A stretch of DNA of 64,000 nucleotides from Nematopogon swammerdamellus (GCA_946902875.1 OX336345.1:4247395-4311394); one strand, 5' to 3'. Shown: positions 40,149 to 52,604, counted from the first letter of the stretch. Notes: a model not told the origin generated them from the letters alone. A program made the numbers and translations.

Positions 40149-40723
40149 GGAGGTTAAGAACCAAAGGTCACAAATCCACTATAGGTTTTTTTTTCAGAAA
40201 ACACAAAAAACGTAATGGTCCCTAAGCCATTACAGAAATATTTATTTTAATTTCTTAAACAAATACTACTAGCAGAGATCATTCGTATCATACAAAGATT
40301 TAAAAAAAGTGTGCAGTAGAATAAGGAATACATGGATTTGTGCCTTTTTGTACTGGTGTAATAATTTTTATATGGATTTGTTACTTTTTGTTCACAAGTA
40401 TCCGGATATGTGCCTCACAAAATTACGAAAATAATTGAAAATGTTAGTTTTAGAACCACAGGGCGGCATTATGCACCAAAATTGTTTGGATTTGTTGCCC
40501 TTTTGATGTAAAGTGATCTAAGAGGAATAATTTAGTGTCGATTTTTTCGGATTTGTTACCTTTTGAACCAAATTTCACTTTTTGGTAGCTAAAATCAATC
40601 GGATTTGAGTACATTTTGATAATTACAAGGTGTGGAATCGATGCAATTCAGCATTTAAATGTAAAAAAATAAAAAAATTAAAACTGTCTAAAGTGGATTT
40701 TTGACCTTTTGTTCATAACCTCC
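40149..40723. mobile_element. 575-bp MITE with iterated internal motif
   Basis: GGAGGTTAAGAACCAAAGGT at the left and its complement (ACCTTTTGTTCATAACCTCC) at the right give terminal repeats of about 32 bp. A GGATTTGTTACCTTTTG-like motif occurs seven times in one direction (40334, 40374, 40404, 40498, 40549, 40601, 40695) and is the complement of part of the left terminus. No coding. Confidence 0.8.
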
Positions 40724-40923
40724 TCATTTACACCTTTTTCTCAACCCACGAAATGTTATAGACGCAGGTATACATAGATTGTTTATGTTTAATATTATAT
40801 TAATTTTATTAAGGAATTCATAAATGAACATATTTGATCTGATTTGATGTTTTTAATTTAGCTCCAGAATGCATGAAAATTATAATAATCCATCTACATA
40901 AATAGTTTCATTAGGTAGGCTTT

Positions 40924-41302
40924 GTCAGCCTCGATAGCCTAGTGGTGCGGTCGGTCGACTGTTGTTCAGCAACCCTAAGCGCGGTCAGTACTTGGATGGG
41001 TAACCGCTCGACCGTTGGAGGTTGACCGTGGTTCGGATTCCACCTACAACTGTATGTCCCTTCCCTTCTTACCTTACTAGGTGGTAGGGTTTATCCCGCC
41101 CGGGTTGATACCACTGCACTGAATGAGACGTCGTCGGTCGATACTGCTACGCAAATAGTTCGTGTCTTCCGTCCAGTTCAGTGTAGTCGACATGAAATGA
41201 AGGGAATCACTGACATGGCACCCAGTTCACCCGGTGTTATGAGCTGACATCACGGATGTTGTAAGTGATGTAGCCAATCGTATCAGTATCCATAAAAAAA
41301 GG
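40924..41302 (+). mobile_element. S1 SINE, full length
   Basis: GTCAGCCTCGATAGCCTAGT, GCGCGGTCAGTACTTGGATG (strong 5S-like match), core, CAGTATCCATAAAAAAA. Lies just beside the HEL-A at 41368. Confidence 0.92.
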
Positions 41303-41419
41303 TAACAACGAGGTTAGTAACAACAATCATATCATTGTTAAATGAAAATTATCATATTTATAATTAACTAGCTGAGCCCGCGGCTCCGCTCGCGTGAACT
41401 TCGTATTTCAAAGAAGAAA

Positions 41420-43535
41420 GTAAGTAACTGAGGGCGAGGCCGAAGGCCGAGCTGCGTTCAGGAAGACTATAAACCTTCTCGAAGAAAGTAAGTACCAGTG
41501 GGCGAGGCCGAAGGCCGAGCTGCGTTTAGGAAGACTATGAACCTTCTCGAAGAAAGTAAGTAACTAAGGGCGAGGCCGAAGGCCGAGCTGCGTTCTGGAA
41601 GACTATAAACCTTCTCGAAGAAAGTAAGTACCAGTGGGCGAGGCCGAAGGCCGAGCTGTGTATAGGAAGACTATAAACCTTCTCGAAGAAAGTAAGTAGC
41701 AAAGGGCGAGGCCGAAGGCCGAGCTGCGTTCAGGAAGACGATAAACTTTCTCGAAGAAAGTAAGTAACTGAGGGCGAGGCCGAAGGCCGAGCTACGTTCA
41801 GGAAGACTATAAACCTTCTCTAAGAAAGTAAACAACAAAGGGCGAGGCCGAAGGCCGAGCTGCGTTCGGGAAGACGATAAACCTTCTCGAAGAAAATAAG
41901 TAACAGAGGGCGAGGCCGAAGGCCTAGCTGCGTTCACGAAGACGATAAACTTTCTCGTAGAAATTAATGAATGAGGGCGAGGCCGAAGGCCGAGCTGCGT
42001 TCAGGAAGACTATTAACTTTCTCGAAGAAAGCAAGTAACTGAGGGCGAGGCCGAAGGCCGAGCTGCGTTGAGGAAGACTATAAACCTTTTCGAAGAAAGT
42101 AAGTAAAAGTGGCGAGGCCGAAGGCCGAGCTGCGTTTAGGAAGACTATAAACCTTCTCGAAGAAAGTAAATAACAAAGGGTGAGGCCGAAGGCCGAGCTG
42201 CGTTCAGGAAGACAATAAACTTTCTCGAAGAAAGCAAGTAACTGAGGGCGAGGCCGAAGGCCGAGCTGCGTTGAGGAAGACTATAAACCTTCTCGAAGAA
42301 AATAAGTAACAGTGGGCGAGGCCGAAGGCCGAGCTGCGTTTAGGAAGACTACAAACCTTCTCGAAGAAAGTAAGTAGCAAAGGGCGAGGCCGAAGGCCGA
42401 GCTGCGTTCAGGAAGACGACAAACTTTCTCGAAGAAAGTAAGTAACTGAGGGCGAGGCCGAAGGCCGGGCTGCGTTCAGGAAGACTATAAACCTTCTCGA
42501 TGAAAGTAAGTAACAAAGGGTGAGGCCGAAGGCCGAGCTGCGTTCAGGAAGACGATAAACTTTCTCGAAGAAAGCAAGTAACTGAGGCCGAGGCCGAAGG
42601 CCGAGCTGAGTTGGGGAAGACTATAAACCTTCTCGAAGAAAGTAAGTAACAGTGGGCGAGGCCGAAGGCCGAGCTGCGTTTAGGAAGACTATAAACCTTC
42701 TCGAAGAAAGTAAGTAGCAAAGGGCGAGGCCGAGGGCCGAGCTGCGTTCAGGAAGACGATAAACTTTCTCGAAGAAAGTAAGTAACTGAGGGCGAGGCCG
42801 AAGGCCGAGCTGCGTTCAGGAAGACGATAAACCTTCTCGAAGAAAGTAAGTAACAAAGGGCGAGGCCGAAGGCCGAGCTGCGTTCGGGAAGACGATAAAC
42901 CTTCTCGAAGAAAGTAAGTAACTGAGGGCGAGGCCGAAGGCCGAGCTGCGTTCACGAAGACGATAAACTTTCTCGTAGAAATTAAGTAACTGAGGGCGTG
43001 GCCGAAGGCCGAGCTGCGTTCACGAAGACTATAAACCTTCTCGAAGAAAGTAAGCAACAGAGTGCGAGGCCGAAGGCCGAGCTGCGTTCATGAAGACGAT
43101 AACCTTTTCGAAGAAAGTAAGTAACAGAGGGCGAGGCCGAAGGCCGAGCTGCGTTCGGGAAAAATATAAACCTTCTCGAAGAAATTAAGTAATTGAAGGC
43201 GAGGCCCAAGGCCGAGCTGCGTTCAGGAAGACTATAAACCTTCTTAATGAATGTAAGTAACTGAGGGCGAGGCCGAAGGCCGAGCTGCGTTCAGGAAGAC
43301 GATTACCTTTTCGAAGAAAGTAAGTAACAGAGGGCGAGGCCGAAGGCCGAGCTGCGTTCAGGAGGGCCAATAACCTTCTTGATGAAAGTAAGTAACTAAG
43401 GGCGATGCCGACGGTCGAGCTGCGTTCAGGAAAACTATAAACCTTCTCGAAGAAATTAAGTAATTGAGGGCGACGCCGAAGGCCGAGCTGCGTTCAGGAA
43501 GACTATAAACCATCTTGAAGAAAGTAAGTAACTAT
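41420..43535. repeat. 68-bp minisatellite, about 31 units
   Basis: Exact 68-bp spacing (for example 42790 to 42858). Higher-order variation is visible: units with AAGTAACTGAGGGCG, AAGTAACAGTGGGCG and AAGTAGCAAAGGGCG alternate in a pattern of about three units. Open frames on the minus strand across it are by-products of the repeat. Confidence 0.97.
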
Positions 43536-43740
43536 CGCCCATAGTTACTTACTGTCATCGAGAAGGTTTAGCGTCTTCCAGGATACAGGTCGGCCTTCGG
43601 CAAAAAAAAAAGATACCTAAGGAAGTAAAATACTCCACGTCTTAGCGTAACCGGAACTGAATTTTAATTAGCCTATCCTGTGTCTCGTATAGCTAAATGT
43701 ACATGTACTAAATTTAATCGAACTTAGAAGATCGGCTTAA
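43536..43740. repeat. Inverted minisatellite fragment and HEL-B piece
   Basis: CATAGTTACTTACTGTCATC, GAGAAGGTTTAGCGTCTTCC and GGTCGGCCTTCGGC are the 68-bp unit in reverse. TTAGCCTATCCTGTGTCTCG and GGAGGAAATTCATACATACA belong to HEL-B (compare 56130-56240). Confidence 0.75.
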
Positions 43741-43789
43741 ATTTTATGGAGGAAATTCATACATACATATTAGCCTCGCCCCGCTGCTG

Positions 43790-44480
<691 letters not shown>

Positions 44481-44499
44481 CTCCACCTCCCTATTATTT

Positions 44500-45000
44500 A
44501 ATCCTAAAATCTTATTTTGAAATCATCCCCTATTTTAATTTAAAGGTTGATTAACTAAAACGCTGAAACACGTAATTCTTTATTTCATACCAAAAGCCTA
44601 AATATGAATCGTTATATCCCTAACTTGAGAAATATGGGTTCCCTATACAAACGTTCATCCCCTATTTCACCCCCTTAAGGGTTGTTTTTTGAGACAAAAG
44701 GTAGCCTATGTCCTTCCTCAGGCAGGATGCAATTCATCTCCCTACAAAATTTTATAAAATCCTAAAATCTAATTTTGAAATCATCCCCTATTGTAATTTA
44801 AGGGTTGATTTAGCAAAAACGCTGAAACACGGAATTCTTTATTTCATACCAAAAGCCTACATATGAATTGTCATATCCCTAACTCGAGAAATGCTAGGTT
44901 CCCCATACAAACTTTCATCCCCTATTTCACCCCCTTAAGGGTTGTTTTTCGAGACAAAAGGTAGCCTATGTCCTTCCTCAGGATCCACTTCATCTCCGTG
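44500..45000. repeat. Two tandem copies of the 258-bp HEL-A segment
   Basis: AAATCATCCCCTATTTTAAT, GCTGAAACACGTAATTC, CATACCAAAAGCCTA, TTTCACCCCCTTAAGGG and GTAGCCTATGTCCTTCCTCA recur about 258 bp apart, as they do in 37010-37560. Confidence 0.85.
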
Positions 45001-45099
45001 CAATATTTTATCGAAATCTGTTCAGCGGTTTAGGCGTGAAAAGGTAACAGACAGACAGACAGACAGACAACAGAGTTACTTTCGAATTTTAGTATGGAT

Positions 45100-45451
45100 A
45101 GTTAATCCACAATATTAGAAGTTACAAAGTTAACACAAGCCGAGCGTTTGAGTGACTAAACTGTTTAAGTCGAAAATTACTAGGTACAAACACAAGGCGA
45201 AAGTTTATAATTGGAAATGTTATTGAATATGCAACGAGTTCTAACACTATATAATGTCTTGGAAGTTTCTACTGTTGGCAGACTGAAATTGGGCCCTTGG
45301 TAAGAAATAGCAATAATTACAGTTACATTATATTGTTTTGAGCAACCTCTATCCTACGAGATAATAGAGATTCATTTTCTCTCACTCACTCTTTCTGCTA
45401 TGCCACTGCGTACGTAATTTCAAGATTAAATTCCAAGTTATTTTGGAAAAC
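45100..45451. other. Unique stretch
   Basis: Nothing recognised. Confidence 0.4.
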
Positions 45452-45538
45452 GAGAGGTCACCCATCCAAGTACTGACCGCGCACAGGGTTGCTTAAAAAC
45501 AGTCGACCGACCGCACCACTGAGCTAGCGAGGCTGACA
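45452..45538 (-). mobile_element. S1 SINE head only
   Basis: GGTCACCCATCCAAGTACTG, GTCGACCGACCGCACCACTG, AGCTAGCGAGGCTGAC: the 5S-like and A-box part with no body or tail. Confidence 0.85.
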
Positions 45539-45539
45539 A

Positions 45540-46385
45540 TTTCCAACTTGTTTTATCAAGTCTCTAAATCCCCGATCTTCTTTCAGTCGATCTTCAGTCA
45601 CGACAAAATAAACTCCTGACTAAGAAATCGAAGCGAGCATTTACGCCTTCGAAAAAAAAACGCGTCCGCTGACCATTTCCGCGGGTATTATAATAATGAC
45701 GACAAAAAATAGTGACCCGCCATTGTTTCCGATCGTCGAATCGGAAAAGGGAGGAAAAGTTTTATTGGGTACAAAGTGAGCATTATTCATAGGTCGGACA
45801 CGAGGCAGGGTGGTGCGGAAGGGGTGGCGCTGGGGTGGGGTCGGGCGATTCACGATAACGGACGGGAATTATTGGGCTAGTGAAAGTTGTTCCTGGAAAA
45901 CGAACTGGGGTGACTTGAACTATATTATTCACTTTTATTTCAATATTACTAAAATGTTAGAAAGGTTAATACTAAATGTTAAAGTTAGGTGAAAGTTCAA
46001 ATTATAAGTGGGTGGACTGGCAAATTCAGTTCGGAATTCAGGTGTTCTTCGAAACTATATTTTAAGTCCCCGGGGGGAATGATCAGAGTTAGAACCGCTA
46101 ATATTTTCTTCAAAGGCTATTTTTAGTTGTTATACTAAAAATATATAGGTTTACTATCTCTGTCAGTGTGAAGTCAAAAGCTAAAAAATCCTTTAATTCT
46201 GAATGAGCAAGTATGTATGTATATATTAATTTATACGTTTAGTTAACTAGTACGTACTTATACGTAATGTATATTATACTTTATCAATTATCAGTTATTT
46301 TCCTTATATTATATTTTACATTCCCGCATTCAAGTCTTTTACTACTACCTACTTATATTTCACAACATACGACTCTCAAACCTCC
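45540..46385. other. Unique stretch
   Basis: A GC-rich patch at 45800-45850. No gene recognised. Confidence 0.4.
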
Positions 46386-46387
46386 AA

Positions 46388-46502
46388 AGGTTGACTGGGA
46401 GAAATCCCTGTAAGGGATAAGTCCGCCTTTGCCCTCATGTAATCGTTTGTTTCTGTAAAATGTGTTTTTGGAGCAATAAAGCATTTCTATCTATCTATTT
46501 TA
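46388..46502 (+). mobile_element. LINE 3' tail with (ATCT)n
   Basis: GGTTGACTGGGAGAAATCCC, GGGATAAGTCCGCCTTTGC, GGAGCAATAAAGCATTTC, ending ATCTATCTATT. A polyadenylation-like AATAAA before a simple repeat; related pieces are at 2405 and 39718. Confidence 0.6.
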
Positions 46503-46754
46503 TGTATAATTTTCAATAACCGTGCTCGAGTGACAAGTTTCTTCGGGTGATTCTACACGGGGACAAAAATAGACAAATCATGGATCAAGAGGTAAAGAAA
46601 ACCAGAAAATGTGGACCCCAGGGCGGCAGCACTGCCTCGTCACACGTCAGATGAGCGCTGTCCCCCGGCCGGCCCCCTACGTAGTAATAATGAACTGTTA
46701 TAGGTCAAGGTTTTCAAGATATTATTTTCAATAAAAACTAGAATATAAAAGGAA

Positions 46755-47030
46755 TGTATATATTTTTGACATTGAAAATGTTCTTTCGATCGCTTCAGTA
46801 TAGTCCCCGATTTCCAGCGAGAGTGCGAATTCGCCTTGGTGTCGTGAGTTCGACGCGTATCGACGAGGGCCACAAGATGGAAAAAAAAAATCAAAAAGTT
46901 TTAGAGTTTTTAAGAAATCGCAAAAAAAAACGCTTAAAATATCCGTTTTTAGGGGGTGTAAAAAGGCAACTTTTAAACATATTTCTAAATATATATTTTA
47001 AACTTTTACATATTCATCTGTGAATTTTTT
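46755..47030 (+). mobile_element. Interspersed repeat, inverse of 3535-3840
   Basis: CGATCGCTTCAGTATAGTCC, GCGAGAGTGCGAATTCGCC and TGTCGTGAGTTCGACGCG, followed by poly-A-interrupted DNA. Class unknown. Confidence 0.5.
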
Positions 47031-47960
47031 TGACAGTTACACACACACTCAGAATCCATTTTTCGTTCGAGCAGAAGACGAACTACTCAATGTTTACTCC
47101 AACGGCCGTAGATCGACCCGCAACTGGACGTGCCTCGTAGACATATTGACGTCAAAAAATGTCTACAACACTAAAAGGCGGACTGGAAAAAATCTCGAAT
47201 GTAGTGGTCAGCGCACCGTAAAGCAGGCATAACGGCCGTCCACTCATCCAAAGCCATTCCGATTATTGCCTACCCCGGGTGCGCGTGCCGGCGATACCCT
47301 CGGGCCGAACGAGAACGGAATTTCCAATGAGAGGACGAAAAGTGGAAATTTTGTTTCGGCCGACGAAAAATTATCACTTGTGTTGATACTCGGAGACGCC
47401 GGCGCCGCGACGCCACCGCCGCCGTCGCCCTGATGAGCGTCGCGTCCGTTTGAACAGCCAACAATATTTACGCTGTTGTGCGTGCGAAATTTTTAAATGA
47501 AATACTGGCGTCGGCTCCGTCACGTAGCGGGCCTGTGGTTGCGTAAGGCAATTATCTGGAGACGATCTCGTGCCCGACAGTGTTCTGTCTCGCGAAAACA
47601 AGGCCATTCGGCCAGGCATCTCGAGGGAAGAAGCGAGGTTGGCCTTAAAAATAAATTATTATGCTTAATTAAAAGAAAGCCCAAATGTTTTCGAAATGAG
47701 AATTTACTGCTCTATTACTACAGTGTTCATGAAATATGTATTTTAATTTATGCTGAATTTTGTCCTTTATTTTCTAACATCTACTCTTTCTCGCTTAAAA
47801 TATAGAGTTTGAGACAAACCCCATTAGAAACGTATTCAGGTGGTGGAATTTCAAATGATGTTTCTTGCCCATAAATCTATATGTATGTAAATTAGTCTAG
47901 TCGAAAACCACGAACAGAATAAAAATACAAACGCACTAAATAAGAATAATTATGATTAAA
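47031..47960. other. CpG-rich unique region
   Basis: 47270-47640 is CG-rich (GGCGCCGCGACGCCACCGCC near 47401). It may be host regulatory DNA or an exon, but no open frame is convincing. Confidence 0.35.
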
Positions 47961-47965
47961 GTATC

Positions 47966-48310
47966 TGGATCTGCAGCACGAGGTTACCAAAATGTGGCCC
48001 GTCGACTCGACGATCGTTATGCCCATAGTCGTATCAGCGCATGGGCTGATAGCGAAGAGCCTCGACGACCACCTTTAGAGGCTCTCGCTGAGTGGTTGGG
48101 TCAAGGGCCAGATCGAGAACGCTAGCCTTGCTCGACACTGCGCGCATCGTCCGGAGGTTCCTCTCTTTGGGACCCCACCATCGGTAGCCTGGGCTCGCCC
48201 CGGCGCCGTTGGTGGTGGAAAATCCATTTAGTTTTATATTTAATTTGTGTATGTTTTTATATTTTATAATCTAATGTATACAAAATAAGTTAAAAAAAAT
48301 ATGTGTAATA
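47966..48310 (+). mobile_element. LINE 3' end (C-terminus of ORF2)
   Basis: ATCGTTATGCCCATAGTCGT reads IVMPIVVSAHGLIAKSLDDH, a C-terminal motif common in insect LINEs, then a stop; ARIVRRFLSLGP follows in another frame. An AT-rich 3' UTR with AATAAATG follows. Frameshifted and dead. Confidence 0.7.
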
Positions 48311-48737
48311 AATGTATAAAATTATAATATACACCCAGTCCACCGATGACAATTAGCTTCCTGTACACGTGCGTGAAGCGACCAGCTTCGTAATATGTAA
48401 ATAATTTCACAAAGAAAGTTGATCACGGAAGGCGGAAGTTTATTTGCATTTCTCCAATATTTGTAGGAGGCATAAACCGGCTTGTATGGGCAAGTGTTGC
48501 AGTAATTCTCCTCCTTAATGGATGCGGACTCAGCTAAATAAATATGTACTGAGTGCTGTACATCGGCAGCTCAACCGCAGGGTCGTCGACATCGGCCCGG
48601 GTTACATATGCCGGAGAGGAGTGACGGGGAGCGACGAAGCAGCGGCCCGCAGAGCGGTGAGACGAGCGATGTGTCGACCGAAAGGTTTAAGTAGATATGT
48701 ACCAGTACAAGGAAGATATTATTTTGTCAGTTTATCA
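48311..48737. other. Unique stretch
   Basis: GC-rich patch 48580-48700 (CATCGGCCCGGGTTACATAT). A 78-codon open frame is unsupported. Confidence 0.35.
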
Positions 48738-49205
48738 TCAATCATCAGTAAGGGATGATCATGGAGTAAGTTACTTTATTTTATGATATATTGCGTTTGT
48801 AGAAGAGGCGGCAGAGGTGTGTCAGGATCGTGGCACGTGGAGGTCCGTTGTCTCTGCCTACCCCACCGGGAAACAGGCGTGACGCTATGTATGTATGTAT
48901 GTATGCGTTTGTAGACTCTATGTATGATACTAAAACTAAATTGACAATTTTTAGAAATCTTTTCTGTATGTATGTTCCACCATAACTCTTAAACCGATCA
49001 TCCCAATTCGATGAAACTTAGTACAAGAACATTTATTTATACGTGACACAGGATAGGTTTAATAAAATATAATTCTGGTCACGTTAAGATGTGGCTCTCA
49101 TACAAACATAATTGTTCCGCGTGCCGAAATAAAAGTGCGGTAGCGTGCTTACTTACTTTCTTCCTTTTAAATACGAATTTCATGCGAGCGAAGCCGCGAG
49201 CATAT
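48738..49205 (+). mobile_element. HEL-B Helitron with LINE insertion
   Basis: TCAATCATCAGTAAGGGATG at the left (altered 5' end), interior as in 22446-22814 (GATGTGGCTCTCATACAAAC), and GAGCGAAGCCGCGAGCATAT at the right with CTAG lost. Interrupted at 48804-48903. Confidence 0.75.
48804..48903 (+). mobile_element. 100-bp LINE 3' end in the Helitron
   Basis: CAGGATCGTGGCACGTGGAG and GTCTCTGCCTACCCCACCGG read QDRGTWRSVVSAYPTGKQA then stop, with a (TATG)n tail. TGCGTTTGTAGA occurs on both sides (48792-48803, 48904-48915): a 12-bp target duplication. Severely 5'-truncated LINE. Confidence 0.88.
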
Positions 49206-49600
49206 CATACATGGAGTCTATGACCATGACCATCTCTTACAGAATATTATTAGCATTGATCGTCATTACCAATAGCTAACAGAATTTAGTCATGTGCTGA
49301 CAAGAAATATACTGACGGAAAAATCGCAAAAGCTTTTCGTGTTAGTGTAGCCATGAAATTTTCCTGACTTTAAGAGTGTTTGTTTTATGCAACAGTGCGG
49401 GCTTACCGCATGGTATGTACTAATGCCTTTAATGTATTGACGGAACGGTGACGGCTTCGGTATGCCGCGTTTTGCGGAGAAGCAGACAAACACCTAAACG
49501 GGATACACGAGAATACCATCCTAGTGTTTTACTGCTTAAGCCGTTTCACAAAGGCGTAGATATAGGTAAAGTGTTTGCATGCACTGCAAAACGGATTCCA
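49206..49600. other. Unique stretch
   Basis: Nothing recognised. Confidence 0.35.
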
Positions 49601-49601
49601 C

Positions 49602-49997
49602 TCCGAATGGTTTGGGCATCGGTTTCTCATGCGAGAGGTCCGAGGTTCGAATCCGGTCGGCGTGTACCAATGAGTTTTTTCTTACGAAAAAATTTACGTG
49701 CATACCTAACACCTGCCGTTTCACCGTTCGGAACTGGTGTAAAACTATAGGTCCCTTCCCTTGCCCCTTACTAGGTGGTAAGCTCAAATTGTAGCCGACT
49801 GGGTTGGTACCACTGTACTGGATGTAAGATGGCCGCATAGCAGCCTCGGCTATGTTCTCCTCTAGTCCAGTATAGCCAGCAATCCAGGGAAGTCTCCGGT
49901 ATGGCACCTACCGCCTCGGAGGTGATATTGGCTGGTCGGAGCATGCGCTTTGGCCCCTCCGACTCAGCCACCCATACCGGATTACATAAAAAAAAAA
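49602..49997 (+). mobile_element. S2 SINE, nearly full length
   Basis: ATGGTTTGGGCATCGGTTTC, the B-box AGGTTCGAATCCGG, then core, body and ACCGGATTACATAAAAAAAA. The first dozen bases of the tRNA-like head are altered. Confidence 0.9.
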
Positions 49998-50880
49998 CAT
50001 TATGTCCAAGAATTAATGTTATCCTTGCTGAAACATTTGTGTAATAAAATATACAAAGAAACGACGCCTAACATTTCTACGAGGACATTATTATTTCAGG
50101 AACGTGAGAAACACATTAAAGTAACTGCTTTATTCATTTAAAATAAGAACACGTGGAAATGTTCTAATAAAACCAGTAACACAAGAAATGTACTTAAAAT
50201 CTAGAGTTCTTCTTTGACTTCAGTCTTGCATTCGCCATTTGCTTCTTGCCCTCTCATGACCAGTATTCTTAGCATATAAATGGACCATCTTTCAAAATCT
50301 GTTCAATCGAAAATCTATCTTAGCCTCCTTGTCTTAAAGGTAAATTCGTCTATGACGATGCTTTGAATTTGGAAGCTTTCTGTAAAATCCGAAGCAGGCA
50401 CAGGAAAAATTTCAACTGTAACTAAGCATCATGGAGTGTTCGGTAGATATTAAACTCTGCTGCCATGGAGTTAAAAATGTATTTGGAATATCTGTTCCGA
50501 ACAAGGTTGGATGGTTTTCGCGTAACGCTACCCTTAGATTTTGGTAGTAGTCCCTCGAGGACTAACCCCGGCTACTCATTTATCATGCTTGTCACGATCT
50601 GACCATCCCTCTCGGCCACTGCGCCACATACAGATACACGTTATTTTTTTTATATTGGTGCTCGCGTTAATAATATTTATTACACGACATCGAACTGCCG
50701 CCCAGTGCCTCCTTTGATTTTCTAATTCGTAATTCGTAATTCAACCTTTTGGAAATTGTGTGAAGTTTTTGATGTCGCATGCGTACCAACTCGACTGGAA
50801 ATTACGTCTTGCAAACGTATCTACTTTAACAGGAACATAAGGTCGGATGTATAATTTTATGGTTTTACCAATCTTATAAA
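49998..50880. other. Unique stretch
   Basis: No repeat family or gene recognised. Confidence 0.4.
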
Positions 50881-50882
50881 TT

Positions 50883-51273
50883 AAAAAAAACCGGCCAAGT
50901 GCGAGTCGAACTCGCGCACCGAGGGTTCCGTATCGTCATGTCACGGTCAGCGTCACTCACGCCATCTATGGCGTGTTATGAAATGCTTCATATTAGATAA
51001 ATGTCACGATTAGTTCAAATGCTTCATACTCTATTCGGAAGATGACGTGCGCGCATACTTTTTTGGTTTCTATAATGGGAACCCCCGTGAATGTTTTACT
51101 TTTTCTTATTTTTATTATTTGTTGTTATATCGACCATAATAACACATGTTCTGTGAAAATTTCAACGGGCTACCTATTACGGTCCAAGAGATACAGCCCT
51201 CGGACAGACGGACGGACAGACGGCGTAGCCTTAGTAATAGGGTACCGTACCGGATACGGAACCCTAAAAAAAT
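50883..51273 (-). mobile_element. MITE-G element, full length
   Basis: AAAACCGGCCAAGTGCGAGT, GCACCGAGGGTTCCGTATCG, CTATGGCGTGTTATGAAATG, GGGCTACCTATTACGGTCC, GACAGACGGACGGACAGACG, GATACGGAACCCTAAAAAA. Complete copy of about 390 bp. Confidence 0.85.
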
Positions 51274-51895
51274 TAAAACTCAAAATTTGAGTTATTTTTA
51301 ATACATTAATACATAGTTATTATTATTTCGGAGGGCAAATTTTTGTTACTGAACAAGTTTTAAATTTGCATTTTAATTCAAGTTTTTGACGGACTGATGT
51401 AGCGTTCCACCCGATCAAGCCGAAAATTCTTGGCGTCCATCGTGGTGGATCTCTGACGTCGGACTAACTTTCATCCGTCACACATCATGACGGTCGAATG
51501 TTCGTCCGTCATGCATGACGGACGCAGTGGACAAACGGTGTAAAAGAGCCCACATCAACCTACATATCGTATACATCGGAAGTACAAAACCGTCATCGCA
51601 GTCATCGCCGCGGCTCGGCATCATATCGTCTTGATGATTATTGATTGATGATCCCTGCTAGATCTCCGGCCAACAACGGTAGTTTGATACTAATTTATCG
51701 ACGAGGTCAGCGGATTTGAAGTATTGATGATTGTTGTAATTGTTGGTCGGAGTGAAAACGAACGATCGATTTGCTTATTTACTTTCGTTGGTCACGATTT
51801 TGACTGGTAGCTCGTAGCTACTGGCTGATGGTTAATTACCCTTTTTGATTTTTATATTTGTACTTTTATATTTTTTTTAGCTTACACGCTTACCA
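51274..51895. other. Unique stretch with CCGTCAT palindromes
   Basis: GTCCGTCATGCATGACGGAC at 51512 is an exact palindrome, and similar CATGACGG motifs surround it. No gene seen. Confidence 0.4.
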
Positions 51896-51902
51896 TTTTT
51901 AG

Positions 51903-51948
51903 CTTTCCATATCCCGTACGGAAGACTATTACTAAGCCTACGCAGTCT

Positions 51949-51979
<31 letters not shown>

Positions 51980-52154
51980 CGAGGGCTGTATCTCTTGAAC
52001 CGTAATAGGTAGCCTGTTGAAATTTTCTGAGAATATGTGTTATTATGGCATGTTATATAAAATTAAGGGGGGTTCCCATACAAGAAACGTGGTTTTTTTT
52101 GTGGTGCGGAAACCTCAGTGCGCGAGCCCGACTCGCACTTGGCCGGTTTTTATT
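51903..52154 (+). mobile_element. MITE-G element, internally deleted
   Basis: CCGTACGGAAGACTATTACT, a (GTCY)n tract of about 40 bp, GTATCTCTTGAACCGTAATA, then a jump to CAGTGCGCGAGCCCGACTCG and CACTTGGCCGG. Confidence 0.8.
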
Positions 52155-52560
52155 AACCCCTGAGCCCCTGACGAAAAAGAGGGGTGTTATAAGTTTGACG
52201 CCGTCTCCGTCCGTCTGTCTGTGTGTGTGTGTGTAAGCTGTGGCATCGTAGCTCCCAAATGGATGGGCCGATTTGGTTGCGTTTTTTTTTAGAAAGCTGG
52301 TTTAACTGGGATGGTTCTTAGCTGTGTTAGTAATCAAGTACTTATGAAGTATTATGAAGTAATCAAAATATTACGTCTCACGGATAGACCGACTTGTATG
52401 CCGCTTTTTTAAAAAGCTTGAAATAAAAAATAAAAAACAAATTTGAAGAAACCCCGACCCCTCAAGAAGTCAAAATTCCATTGAGTTCCTTAAAGGAGTC
52501 GGGGGGCCGCCAAGAAAATAAAATACAAAAACTCAGAGCTGCGCGGGTAAGTAAACTACA
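52155..52560. mobile_element. Interspersed repeat, modules B (inverted) and A
   Basis: TTATTAACCCCTGAGCCCC, (GT)n, GTGGCATCGTAGCTCCCAAA and GGGCCGATTTGG are module B inverted relative to 990-1170. ACCCCGACCCCTCAAGAAGT and TTAAAGGAGTCGG are module A in the same direction as 838-945. Confidence 0.5.
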
Positions 52561-52604
52561 CCTTTGAGAGAAACTGACTCAATATACTTTTGGTCATACC
52601 GATA

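Noticed and set aside
41671..43370. Several minus-strand open frames with repeated NAARPSASP motifs
   Set aside because: They arise from the 68-bp minisatellite; since 68 is not a multiple of 3 the frame rotates from unit to unit, and the frames simply reflect an array without stops.
47429..47450. A third hammerhead-like motif (CTGATGAGCGTCGCG)
   Set aside because: CTGATGA is present but no GAAA follows a closing stem, so the core is incomplete.
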